Below are positions 9,793-21,715 of a stretch of 64,000 bases of DNA, one piece after another. Within the stretch, counting starts at the first letter, position 1. Each line of letters starts with the position of its first letter. Origin of the DNA: Talinum fruticosum (Eukaryota > Streptophyta > Magnoliopsida > Caryophyllales > Talinaceae). The DNA is taken from contig JAITYX010000003.1 of the NCBI GenBank assembly GCA_021018815.1, positions 4,760,501 to 4,824,500 on the forward strand, read 5' to 3'. Made by a program: the position numbers and the translations under genes. The notes beneath the pieces are model-generated. The model did no database searches, was not told the DNA's origin, and saw only the letters and a program-made list of their open reading frames with translations.

Positions 9793-12758
9793 TGTAACAC
9801 CCCAAAACCCACCCTAGGAGTATTACATCGCGGAGTTTCTCAAAGGAACTCCCAAGGCTCTTTTAGGTGTTGGTTTGGCTTTTTAATTCCAACTTAAGGT
9901 AATAGAGGTAATTTTCCAAAAGAGTCCGAAATTTTCTTAAAAATTTCGACAGAGTTCCATTTGAAATATGGCTCAACTCATAGGCTAAAAGCCTTAAAAA
10001 CCTGCATGAAAGTCACAATAAAACTCAACGAGCCATACGCTCGAGTACACAACTCAACGGCCGCACGCCGGAGTATATTTACAACCACAAAACTAAAATT
10101 CCAAACCCGTTTACAACCCAAGTTACAAATTAAGTTAAAAACTAAATTACAACTACTTAAGAGCAAAATTACCGAGTGAAAGGAAATCCCTAGCTTGTCG
10201 GAGTTACTAGTTGGGGTCTTTGCACATACATCCGACTTCACTATACATTATTGCCTGTTTACATAAGTAACCGAATATATAGAACATGCTAAACAGGAAA
10301 CTACATGAACCAACTTCGACTCACGATCACCATCAAAGTCAAGCATTCCAGCTAATCATATCAAGGGGTACCTGCAACTGGGAGGGGAAAAGGGGAAATT
10401 TGTGGGGGTGAGCAATAAACCACGGGCTCACCTGGAAAGTCCTATACCCTCAAAATGGAAATTCCTTACACATACTACTCATAATAATGAAATCAGTGAA
10501 AATATAATAACATAATACAAATCTAGATGCTTTTAATGAAATCTCTTGCAACGTAAAGATCACAACTCTTCAATCATTTAAAAGCACGATTTCACATTCA
10601 TGAACAATTCTTTTGGAACTGAATCTTCTTTAAACAAAGTGGTACAACCACCAGTACTTTCTTTCAAATGCTTTCAATCTGAATCATTTCTACTAGATCA
10701 CTTTTCATAAATCACTTTCAACGAATTTCTTTTGGTGAATCACTTTCTAGGTTATGGACTCGAACGAGCACTTCGCAATTTCTCATAATTTCTCGGATTT
10801 ATCTGGTTTCTTTGGGGCACGACCCCAAATAAAAGGCTCCCAGGACCTATCTAGGAAGATTCCACCGGGCGTCCCGCTACACAGACCCCTAGCTAGCCGT
10901 CCCTAGCTAGAACCCTTCCTTGTGCTAAACAATCCTAGCAAAGTTGATTCAAAACAGTTTCTTGAACACATTCACTCATCACGCTTGTTTCAAACAACAT
11001 TCTCAAATCAGCTTCACTTCTTAAAAACATGTTTTCACGCTTAAAAAGCATATATCACAAAATCACATTCAAGTATTATTCTGCGTAAAACATAGAACTT
11101 CTTTCAAAACTAACTTTTAAACATTATTTAACACAATCACTTAGCACAATTAATCACAACTCAACACGAGATAGTCCTCCTCGGCTCCTTTTCGACTATG
11201 CCTTTCTAAATCTACCAATTTAGTAATATTAATTCCTTTTCCCGAGCCACAATAACCACAAGTAGTTACCACTTAACTCAAACGTCCTAACTTCTCGGAA
11301 TTTGCCATTTTCACCTTAATTTCTCCTCTTATGCCTTCACATTACTAATCACACTCTTTCTTACCCATACTTAGCCATATAGCTCTTAAATTCACTTCAA
11401 GTAAATTTCCTTTAGCTCCATTTATCTTCTAGTTCAATTCACTCTCAAGGATTTAGATATGCTTTCAACTCGGTTTACCCTCACAATCACTAGCTCTCCA
11501 TTTCCCTATCTCACCTTTGTACTAGTTAAGATGATCTTGCACTCTTCTTTTTATACTTAACTCATTATTTCCTAACATAAGCCGTTACCCTCCAACACAA
11601 AGAACTTAGGAATCTCTAAGGTTCAACTGAAGCATCAATTCATAGTTTAGACCCAAATCACCATTTCTTCATCTCTAAGTGCTAATTGAGACCTTTACAT
11701 TGCTCCTTCGCTCTATGCCACCCAATTCTTTCTAAATTTCCAAGCATTCCGACTCAACCCTAAACAACTACTTAATTCCTTCAAATTCTAATTCAGCCTA
11801 AACAACTCAATCTGATTTTCTCATATCCTAATTCAGCTCTACTACTTCCTAAATTTCTTCTATGTTCACAACAAACATTCAACATTCACAACAAATTCAT
11901 TTAGGTTTCGAAATTGCTAATAGTTTAGAGTATAAGACTACCCACCTCGAATTCGGGATTGAAGGTTGCGAATTTTGGATCGGTCTAGGTCGGTCTCTTC
12001 ATTTCCCTCCTCTTCTTCGCCTCCCCGCCTGCTGCCAGCCCCGGTGCCTGCCTGTTTTAGCCTTGCCGCCTTCTTTTTGTTCGTCGCCACTCACGCTCGC
12101 CGGCCGTCGCCTTCTTGCTTTCCGGTGACCTCTCTCGGCTCCCATGGTTGTTTACCTTCTTTCGGTCTCAATTTTTCCCTCCTTCGTGCAACCTGTTCCC
12201 TTCTTCGCGTTCACCGATTGTCTCGCCTTCGTTCGCCGTTCGGTGCACCGGCCTCCGGCCTCTTACGTGGCTCTTGCTCTCTCTTACTCTCTCTCTCTTG
12301 CTTTGCGTTTCTCTGTCGCCCGACCTTCCTTCCCTCGCTCCCCTGCTCCCGGTTCTGCTCCTTCTTCTTTCCTCTATTTCCCTCGCCTTCTTTCCTTTCC
12401 CCGACCCTTTTCTCCTTCTGTTTCCACTTAATCTCTTTCCTTTCTTCTTATCACTTAATCTTTTCCTTCCCTTTTATTGTGGCTCTTCTACAGTGCTGCT
12501 AACACACCAACCTTCCACTAATCTTCTCCTTCTCTTTTCCTTTTTTTCATTTGGATAATCTCAAGCTAAAAAGTCAAAATAATAAATCACAAGTTGCCTC
12601 GGGTTTTAATTACCAGGTCCGGGAAGGGAATCAGGAGGAAATAATATTATTTGCTAATTTATTTATAAAAGCACGTAAGAATAGGAGCTCATACTAAATA
12701 AAATAATTTACGCATCGATTACTTAATTTAATTAACCTACTTAAAATTTCGGGTCTCA
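9793..12758 (-). mobile_element. 5' LTR of a family G Ty3/gypsy element
   Basis: 2966 bp. On the - strand it starts TGAGACCCGAAA at 12758 and ends GGGTGTTACA at 9793. The last 390 bp (9793-10180) are the reverse complement, with many changes, of 16220-16612, and match 53670-53904, which defines the family. A purine-rich stretch (CT-rich on the + strand, 11980-12540) lies a few hundred bp inside the 5' end. The length, the iMet-type primer site and the gag start suggest a Tekay/Del-like chromovirus (inference). No real gene was found in it. Confidence 0.7.
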
Positions 12759-15700
12759 CGAGTCACCTAGGAGCACATGTACCATAACAAGGTTAAATTC
12801 ATTACAAAAATACAACCAAATAATGATGGACAAAGACTTAATATGCGAGTGTAGGAACCATGGCCTTGGGTCCACCGGGATCGGACCGAGTTCCCCACGA
12901 AATGGTGTAAGGGTTTTTAAAAGTTGGAAAAAGATTTTGGGTTTTGAAGATGAGACTTAGAAAGTAGGGACGAAACTTTTATTAAGATTTTCGAATTTTA
13001 TTAAATTGAATTGAAATGAATTAAATCATATTTGAATGACAGCTTTATTTATTATTTTATTTTAGAAATTATTTTACAAAGTCCGAGGATATTATTTCTT
13101 AACCAAAAATAGAAATTAAGGCTTCGTTTATGTCGTGAGGCTTTAGGGCCAAACTCGTGTGAAAACATCGGTTTGGACCGAAGCTCGCCTGCCGACCACT
13201 CGGTGCAGGCGGCAGCCTCCACCTATGGTGGCCGACGCCGGCCAAGAACTAAGGCTGAGACATTCAGCCTCGGCCTCCGGTCCGGCGCGACAAATCCACA
13301 ACCTTTTTCTTATTGTTTAGTCAAAAATTAGTTGGGAGGCGGATTCGGAAGAAATAAATCAAAATGAGTCACTAGTCAATTTTTAGGAAAGAAAACTAAC
13401 AAAAACAAAATAACGTTTGCTCTTCCAATCTTAGTATGAGGGAACTAAGACTAAAAGAGGCTAAAAATGTAATACCTGCAATTTTGGGTTAGGTAGTTAT
13501 ATGAGTTAAATTAATTATTTAGTTTTAATTAAATAGAGTAGGTCGTACAACTAAAATATATATCCGGGTATATATTCGTGAATTTATTTGAGCGAATTAT
13601 TATTAGTTCACGTAATCGTAATTAGTAAAATATATTAGTTCTTTTCTCTTAATTATTCGCCCGGACACGTCTAAATGAAAACCCGAGACCTCTTATGTCA
13701 CTTATTTGTGGTTTAACCTAATTAATAATTTATAAAAAAGGAGAAAAGGCCAAAATATGCATTCGCTTATGATAGAGATTAGTGTTAAGTGGAATTTGTG
13801 GCTTCACTTAGTGAAGCCACGGAAGAGAGAGAGAGGATCGAGAGAGAGAAGGGGAGGGACCTTTGGGTGGCTCCTTGGGCAAGGCCACGTGAGAGAGAGA
13901 GAGAGAGATGGAGCAGAGTCGGGAACAAAGTAGAGAGAAGGAGAGCGCGAGAGCTAGAGAGGAGGCCGGAGGCTCGGCTGAACGACAAGAACGCCACAAC
14001 CGGTGAGCAAAGGGAGGGAGAAACCCAAACCAGAAACGGAGCGAGAGGAAGAAAGCGCAAGAGACAGCGCGATAGACTAAGGGTGTCGAGCGAGCAAGGA
14101 GCGTGATACCGAGGACAAAAGCGATGGTGGGGCCATCGACGACCAAAAAGGCAGCCAGGAAAAGGAACCGTCGGTTAAGGACCATAGTAGAGAATGGGAG
14201 CGAGAGACAGAGCCCGAAAATAGATACGAGAAAAGTAAAGGACCCCGAAACCGACTTTATTCAATAAATTTCTCAAGCCCTAGAATTTGAGGTCGGTAAT
14301 TCTAATTCTTAAATTTGTGGAAATCTAGAGCTTAAATGAATTGTTGTTAATTGGTGGATTCCTGAGATTGTTATGTGGTAATTAAAATTCCATTGAGGTC
14401 ATTGAGTTGTTTAATTATGCAAAGTAGACCTTGAAGTAACTTGAATGGAAAAAACGAAATTAAGGGATTGATTGAATAAATTGATGAAACTGTGGAATTG
14501 AGTCTAATATTGGAAGCGTTAATTGTTTGTATTGTAGCTCGTGTGAATTAATTTAGGGAATTGACATGATAGCGAGAGACAATAGGAGAACTTAAATTGA
14601 ACTTAACAGATTGTGATGAGTTGTGATTCCTTGGGTTGAAATTGTAACCATTTGTGATAGTTGTGATCATGTGTGAATTGACGACTTGTGATTACTATGG
14701 CTCGGAGGAGTTTTAGTTTCCCGAGTTCATTGTGCTTAAAATTGAATTAAGTTTAGTGAGAAATGAACGTTGGAGTATGGAAAGCGGAGCATGAAATTGG
14801 AGTATCAAGGGAATAGGAATCTATATTGATCGAAGTATCATTGTGGTCCGAAGGTAGAACATTAGTAACTATTGGGTTAAATACAGGTGACTATTGTGAT
14901 TATTAAGTTAGAATGAAGTTGAATTAGCAAAGGAACAACTTGGGAAGACATTATATGTGAAATTAAATGTGGGAACAATTCAAAATGATTGGGAGTGATT
15001 GGTGGCTTTGGGAATGGATGGAGGCAAGAATTACATATATGGGAATGTGAGAGTTTTTCTTGAGTAGAATATAGATAAATATAAGAAGGTGCTAAATGCT
15101 TAGGTGAATACTTGAGTAATATGCTAACTTGGGATGTTGAATCTTAATATACGGATGCTTGGCTTGTGAAGTAACTTGATCCTGAAGAACGTTCAAAATT
15201 TAGTTTTGAAAAGAGTTTAAATGTTTATGCAAAACAATGCTTGAGTATGATTCTTGATAACTGCTTTTCAAACTTGGACTGGATTCTAAAGAAGTGAAAC
15301 TAATTTGATAAAGTGAATTTAGAGAGGTAGCATGTGGTCCTATGCCTTCTGCGATGTTAAATTGGTTTGAGATTATGGTTTAGAAACCGAGTTTGATAAG
15401 TGATTGTGATCACTTTAGTTTTAAATGAATTTTGGGCTAACGATTGTTTGGACAAGAGTAAGGAGATGGTTGTGCGTATCGGGCCACGGGGTACTTGCGT
15501 ATCAGGATGCCCATCAACCGGTGATGTTGATTCTTTCTCGACGAGGAAAGCGAAGCCTTCCAAGAGTTTGACTAAAGATAGGTCCCGGAGCTCGAGTCAA
15601 GGGTCGTGCCCTCAAAATAACCGTCCGGTGCTAGTTCAATCGTCTAAAGGCCGGAAAGGATATTGAGTTTTTAACCGAAAGTATTTGAAAGAAAGTGTAG

Positions 15701-17957
15701 GTGGTTGCACCACCTTGTTTAAAGTTTATTCAATTTCAAAAGAGTTGCTAATGATTGCGAAACTCGTGTCTTTAAATGATTGAAGTGGTATGATCTTTAT
15801 GTTGCAAACGATTTCGGTGTTAAACTGCGTGAATTTGTGTACTTATTGAATAACTAAATTTCTATCTTGTTTTGATTGGGTTTGATCCACTTAGTAAGAT
15901 AATTCGGAAATGTGAGATAGTTTGGAGATGTAAGAAGAGTTGCTTGAGTAAGATGTGGACAACCTCGTTGTGTTTAAAATGGAACTTCGGAGATATGGAG
16001 CGAAAGTTATGATATGGTTTGTTATTTGTGAATAAAGCGTGAATGTTGTGATTTAGGATAAGATTACCCACGAGCTTGTGGTTTACTCACCTCATATCTC
16101 TTTTCGATTGCGAGTACTCTCTCGAGTGACGTGTCTTGTATTTTAGCATATTGTGGACTCCTATGCGATGATTGCTGTTTGTCTGCCGATGACATTTCTA
16201 AGTGACTCATGTTGTTGTCATACATTCCATGTATTTCTAGGTGTTGTAGCTTGTAATTGGAGATCATATTGTTTGTATTAGCCATATCACGAACCATTTA
16301 GATTGTTTTAAGTCTTAATGCATATTGGGTTGACTCGGCGTATGGCCGTTGAGTTGTTCACTCGAGCGTGTGGCTCATTGAGTTATATTGTTATTTTTAT
16401 ATAGGATTTTGAGGGTTTAAGCTTAGGAGATAGACCATATTATAAATGGAACTCTGCCGAAATTTTTAGAAAATTCCAAACTCTTTCGGAAAATTACCTC
16501 GATTCCTTTAAGATGGAATTGGAAAGCCAAACCAACAACTGAATGAACCTTAAGAGTTACTTAGAAGGAACTCGGTGATGTAATACTCCTACGGTGGGTT
16601 TTGGGGTGTTACCCTAAACATAAGGATACGCCATTCCGTTCCGCCCATCCGAAGACTGGTAATTACTAGTTCAAGTAGTGGATTGAAATAATTTACTAAA
16701 CACAAGCACACATTTTAAACGAAATTAAAAGCAACCAAACATAATCGGGAAGGTGGTAAAGGGAAAAACGGAAAGCAATAAAGAAAGTAAAACCGAAAAG
16801 AAAAGCGAAAGAAAAGAAAGCGAGAAATTAAAAGGATCACATCGACGGGGTAGGAATTTAAATGCGATTACATCTCGAAACCACAATACGAAAAGTGATA
16901 AAAAGCATAAAATAAATAATCATAAGACGTCGAAACCGAATCTGTTGCCCTCGAGGTTGTCTCACTTGCTGATTTGGATCTCGAGTCTTAATCCAGGTGA
17001 TGCGATAGTGGTGAATGGAGGGAGGCTTTTTTGAGTTTTAAGTGTAGGTAGGTAAAGGTTGTATGAATTATGGAATTTTTGGATTTAGATGTGGTTTGAG
17101 TAGGGAGTAGAATATGAGTATGCTAAAAAGTGACCAAGCGATTAGAATACATATGGGAGTAATTGTTAGCTCTTAATCGGGTTTCAGCGAACGTGATGAT
17201 GAGGGATGAGCCATTCAAGGTAAAATGCAATTGCTTAGCGCTAAGGCAAAAAGCCGTGTAGAAATAAGAGCAAAGGCTCTCTATTTAGAGAGAGAGGTCT
17301 AGGTCACAAATGACCTAGGGTTTTCCCTCGTTCAGCCATCCAAAGCCGAGCGGAAATGGGAACAAAAACCTGGCCAAAGTGAAGGGATAAAACCGGATAG
17401 AATCCCGGTCTGAGTGCCAGCCACCCGAGGATACCTCAAGTTTGATGCCCTAGCGTGCTACAAAGGGAGTCTTCCGGCAAAAATGCACTAGTCCACTTTA
17501 GAAATCGGGGTAGGGGCGCTGGTCATACGATGTCATCTTGATAGTAGAAGCTCCTAGTCTCGGGTGAACTGTCTTGGAGCATAAACACAACACTTTGATG
17601 CTCGTGATCATAAAATGCAACGCTTAGCATCGTCTTGAGGTCTTCCGCTCTATGTCTCACTAGACAAAAGTCAAATGTAGAATTCTGAGCTTGGAATTTC
17701 TCGGTAAACAACACTAGAGCCCTTTGTCTCTGGAAGCTAGGTCCGGGCTTGGACCATCCGAAAGAAAAAGGGATTTTGGAACGATCCAAAGAAAAAGGCT
17801 ACTTTTTCGGATCTGGGGTTCTTGGTGGTTTATCGGTCTCCATCGCACTAATCAAATTTAGTTCGTTATCCAAATCCTCAAATAGGACTCGGGATTTCAT
17901 CATCCGGCCAACAAATAAATAAAATAGAATAAGGCATGACACTTTTAAGTGTCTATA
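12759..17957 (-). mobile_element. Family T (Tat/Ogre-like gypsy) LTR T1, split by a family G LTR
   Basis: Two pieces, 17957-16613 and 13467-about 12759, align with the LTR at 44416-47947 read in the opposite sense, including matched stretches such as the block around 13210-13300 versus 47515-47580. The 5' end on the - strand is TATAGACACTTAAAAGTG, a TG-to-TA change of the family start. Total length without the insert is about 2.0 kb. It sits downstream of a purine-rich tract, so it is the 3' LTR of the gag-only element to its right. AAAG/GCTTTCTTTAT-type degenerate repeats mark 16750-16900. No genes. Confidence 0.65.
13468..16612 (+). mobile_element. Family G solo LTR nested in T1
   Basis: Starts TGTAATACC and ends GGGGTGTTAC, about 3.15 kb. 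The 3' end (16220-16612) is homologous to the inverted LTR end at 9793-10180. T1 sequence stops at one side and resumes at the other. The target duplication is unclear: CTAAA occurs 2 bp before the start and 1-2 bp after the end. GA-rich sequence with a (GA)n run at 13890-13908 fills 13810-14110. No internal gag or pol. Confidence 0.6.
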
Positions 17958-17974
17958 GTTAGCCCCCACTTTGA
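17958..17974 (-). promoter_or_regulatory. Polypurine tract before LTR T1
   Basis: On the - strand AAAGTGGGGGCTAAC directly precedes the LTR. The same tract, AAAGTGGGGCATAACT, precedes LTR T3 at about 25590-25604 on the + strand. Confidence 0.65.
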
Positions 17975-19759
17975 CCGAGTTTGAAAGATTATAGTCAAAG
18001 TAGACACTAAAGGGTACTTACCTCGTATTGTCATTGCTTCGAATCAGATTGAATTGATGCATCCGAAATTAGATATTTTGAACATGAAGGCCTGGACTTC
18101 ACTAGGGGTGTCCGAAGTCCAGGTTATTTATTCCTTAACTTGCCTACTTAAAAACCCGAAGCTCGGATTGGTGTGCTTAAACTTCACCATGTGCTTAGTC
18201 CGAAGCTTGGCAAGGAGCTTGAACTTGACTCGGGTAGTAAAGTCCGAAGTCCAAGCAAGGTGCATGAACTTGACCGCTTCTTGGATTTGAAGTTGGGCTA
18301 GATATCCTTAGCTTGGCTCGATCAACGTCCCGAAGCTTGGATAAGGGGCCTAAACTTATCCATGCTTAGTCCGACGCTTGGCTGAAACTTTTCTACACTA
18401 ACAGCTTTGTAAGCTTATAATCAAATGTAAATAGTTTGGAGTGTTACTCGAAGACGTGTAGCTAGATCATGTTTCAAACGTGTTACCTTGACTTGGCCAT
18501 AGAGTGGTCCTGAAGTCTTGGTGTGGTGTTTGAACCTTGACCGCTGTTGGGTTTAAAGTTCAATGGAGGGATGTCCGAACGTTGACTCGCTCTTGGGTCC
18601 GAGACTCGACTAAGGTGTCTTAACCTTGACCGTTCTAGGGTCCGAAGCTCGACCGGGATGTGTCTAAACCTTGATCGCTCTTGGGTCCGAGACTCGACCG
18701 AGGTGCCTGAACCTTGACCACTACTCGGGCCTGAATCTCAACCGAGTGATGTCTAAACCTTGACCGCTCTTAGGCCCGAAGTTTGACTTCTATCCACTTT
18801 CGTCGGAATAGGGACGACTTCTTATCTTCTTTCCTAGACTTGGTCGTTGGATGACCTAAAGTCTAGGGAACGCCTACTCGAAATATGATGTTCCATGAGG
18901 TTATGTGCCTCATTCAAAATTTGAGCTTTTAGTTTGTGTGCTAATAACTCCTATTGTTTGTATGGTAGAAGATTGGTGTCTTCCCCGAGTATTCTTGGAG
19001 TTGTTGTGGTTATGTGACCCTTTCGATCTTGAGCCCCCACATTCTTCTTGGGTGCTTGTGTTTGGCTCTTCTCTAATGTTGGAGATTTGGTGAGCTTCGA
19101 TATTCTTGGTTGAATTCTTTGAAGATGGCAATGCCAGTGACCTTCTTGATGCTCGACTTAATGCTTGATATTGCTTGTTTGAATAATTCCTCGTAGGGTG
19201 ATTTGTTATTAATTTTTGTATTGTTAGGAGTTTGACTCATGCAAAGGAGATGTATGTAAGACTCTTATTCCAAGAATAAATGCATTCTTTTATTAAGATG
19301 ATGTAAAATGTTAAAAAAGACCAAGAAAAAAGCGTAATTTAGTCCTCACTCCCTAAAGTAAAGTCTAAAGAAGGTTAGGTTGCTAGAACTGCGATGTACT
19401 ACCGCTAAATGGTGAACAAGTGGACGGTAGACTTGACGGTTTGGTGCTAAATAAGAACGGCATGCTTCTTAATTGACTTATGCTCCTCTCGAGTAAGGCA
19501 AGGTGGCTTTGGATTTGAAAATTGGAAATTAGATTAAAATAAGGCTTAGGGTCGGACCTTATGGGCTTTCTACGTATCCGCTATAGTAGAAATCAGGTCT
19601 TTGTAGTTCAAAAAGGAAGGGTATAGATTTGAGTTGGTTCTTTTGTTTTTGGAAGATAGAAAAAGGAAATAAACATACAACGGATATAGAAAAAGGGAAA
19701 AAGAAAAAGGTTATTAGCATCCCCGATGTGTTATGGGCTCATTGGATGATCTTCTAGGT
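17975..19759 (-). other. Internal 3' region of the gag-only family T element
   Basis: No pol domain seen in any frame between the gag remnant and the 3' LTR. The part next to the LTR (17975-18200) matches 25430-25604, upstream of T3. A tandem array lies at 18480-18790. A stretch at 19560-19620 (TACGTATCCGC and flanks) resembles a leader motif common in Tat-type elements. Short ORFs at 18905-19131 look spurious. Confidence 0.5.
18480..18790. repeat. Degenerate tandem repeat, units of about 60 bp
   Basis: At least five units with the pattern TGAACCTTGACCGCT...GGGTCCGAAGCTCGACC. Weaker copies of the GTCCGAAGCTTGG theme extend back to about 18100. Non-coding. Confidence 0.7.
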
Positions 19760-20455
19760 GATTGTGGATGCCTATATCTCTTCTATGAGCATGCTAGCAT
19801 CTCTCGAGTGTTTTGAAGTCCATGATAGGCAAGAACCGTAAGTGCCGATGGTATGAAGGTTCTAGGTTTTTGATGATGATTCTAACCTCGATCCTTTTCG
19901 TATGGTCGATCGAGTCATGTGGGCAGCTTTCGCCCTTCATCTAGTAATGAAGTCAGTGAAGCTTTCATAGTCTCATTACTTAATCAATTCTAAGTCCCGA
20001 AGTGTGACTGGTAGATCGGTATTGTAGGAGTATTGATGTAACAACTCCTGGCAAAGATCTTTCTAGTTTGTGACCTTATGTGGGTCAACAACATTGTACC
20101 ACTTCATGACGTCCGTGTCAAATGTCCATGGGAAGATGATGTGGTATGTGTCCTTCGATACATTCTTCAAAGTCATTGCGCCACATACTAAGCCTCGATA
20201 ATAGTGATTGAACATTGATGGCTCCCGTAGTAACATCTCTATTTGATCTACTAGTGGATCAAACTGAGGCTTGGGCTGAGGTCCTGGGCAAGATCCTCCT
20301 CCTTTTGATTCCTTCACTAGTTTTTTGAGTATGAGACTAAGGGTTTCGTATATGTACTCGGTCTTTTTATCGTGAGCATCAATCTTAGCTTCCAATTTTG
20401 CATCATACTCCTTAAACAGGATCATGATAGGAGTTTGCTCTGGATGGTTGGCCAT
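19760..20455 (-). pseudogene. Ty3/gypsy gag, broken
   Basis: From the ATG at 20455 (MANHPEQTPIMILFKEY) through a helical stretch (KLEAKIDAHDKKTEYIYETL) to the capsid motif FPWTFDTDVMKWYNVVDPHK, which is typical of the retrotransposon gag domain. A TAG at about 20063 interrupts the domain. Reading on in the same frame gives LCQELLHQYSYNTDLPVTL, so the stop is a point lesion, and a second stop follows near 19995. This is the only structural gene between T2 and T1. Confidence 0.75.
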
Positions 20456-20814
20456 TTTTATATGAAGGTTGTGTTTTGATCTTGGACGGTGTACTCGGGT
20501 TACTAGTAAAGATGTAGGACATACTCGGTCCGATATGTACTCGGTGTCGACCATCTCGGCGTTGAAATTGACTTCTTATTTCCTAACCCCTTTGAGTGAG
20601 GATTCTGGATTTGAGTTGCATTATCTATCCCGTATCCCAAAAGAGTATGTGATCAAGATTGGCTTGTGAAAAAATTTTAGGGAGATGGGGCTTAAGTGCT
20701 TAAACGGAGGAATGACTCGATCCTAAGATAAAAGAAAATGATATGCTCTTTTAATTGGATGCACATAAGGGAATGCCAAACAAATGGAATAAAATGTATG
20801 CAATGATGCTTATG

Positions 20815-21715
20815 ATTTAATCCGGGATGATTCTAAGATTTGGCTAATGCATAACTAAAATGCCTAGATGATTATTTCTAATGGAAGATGAATTTGTTTT
20901 ACCTAAATGAGAAATGGAATTGCGAAACGGACTCACCTAATTTGACATGAATTTTAATTCGGCTAACCGAAATATGAATATGCAAAATGGATTCACCTAA
21001 TTTGATATAAATTTTATTTTGGCTAATGCACAAAAAGTTCACCTAATTAAGATAAATTTAATTTTGGCTAAATGTAAAGAATAAAATGAACACACACCTT
21101 AATTGGGATGAATTTGATTGCTAATAAAGGAATGAAATGAATAAACTGACCTATTTTGAGATGAAATTTACTTTTGCCTAATGCAAAAATGAACTCACCT
21201 ATTTGAGATGAATTAGTTGTTGGCTAATGAAAAAATAAAATGAATGAACACCTTTTTGGCTAATGAAAAATGGAATGCAAGATTGGACTTACCTAATTTG
21301 AGATGAACTTTATTTTTGGCTAAAGAAATGAATGCATTCACCTATTTGAGATGAAATTTGAATTTGGCTAATGCAAAATGAAATGCAAGATTGAAATCAC
21401 CTAATTTGAGATGATTTTATTTTGGCTAAAAAGAAATATGAAAATGTAAAATGAGATGAACTTTATTTTTGGCTAATACAAAAATGGAGTCACCTGTTAA
21501 GATGAAATTTACTTTTGACTAATGCAAAAATGAACTCACCTATTTGAGATGAATTTGAATTTTGGCAATAAAATGAATGAACACCTTATTAGCGATGAAT
21601 TTATTTTTGGTTAATACAACATGGAATGCAAGATTGGACTCACCTAATTTGAGATGAATTTGAATTTGGCTATATGTAAAATGCAATTATGAATTCACCT
21701 ATTCTCGAGGCAATC
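20815..21715. repeat. Tandem array, about 15 diverged units in the 5' leader
   Basis: Units of roughly 45-85 bp share a core reading CACCTAATTTGAGATGAATT then TTATTTTGGCTAATGCAAAATG. About 15 cores are countable. The array starts right after LTR T2 (on the - strand) and ends a few hundred bp before gag, so it is the element's leader. Spacing is irregular, unlike a satellite. Confidence 0.8.

Noticed and set aside
11966..12558. Overlapping Leu/Ser/Pro-rich ORFs in three frames
   Set aside because: CT-rich stretch of a family G LTR on the antisense strand; all frames are open because of base composition.
13785..14185. Arg/Glu-rich and Leu/Ser-rich ORFs on both strands
   Set aside because: GA-rich LTR sequence with a (GA)n run; low complexity.
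16753..17034. Lys-rich ORF
   Set aside because: Degenerate AAAG-type repeat of a family T LTR, also present in T2 and T4.
20815..21715. CRISPR array
   Set aside because: Repeats are diverged, spacing is irregular, there are no unique spacers or cas genes, and the context is a plant retrotransposon.
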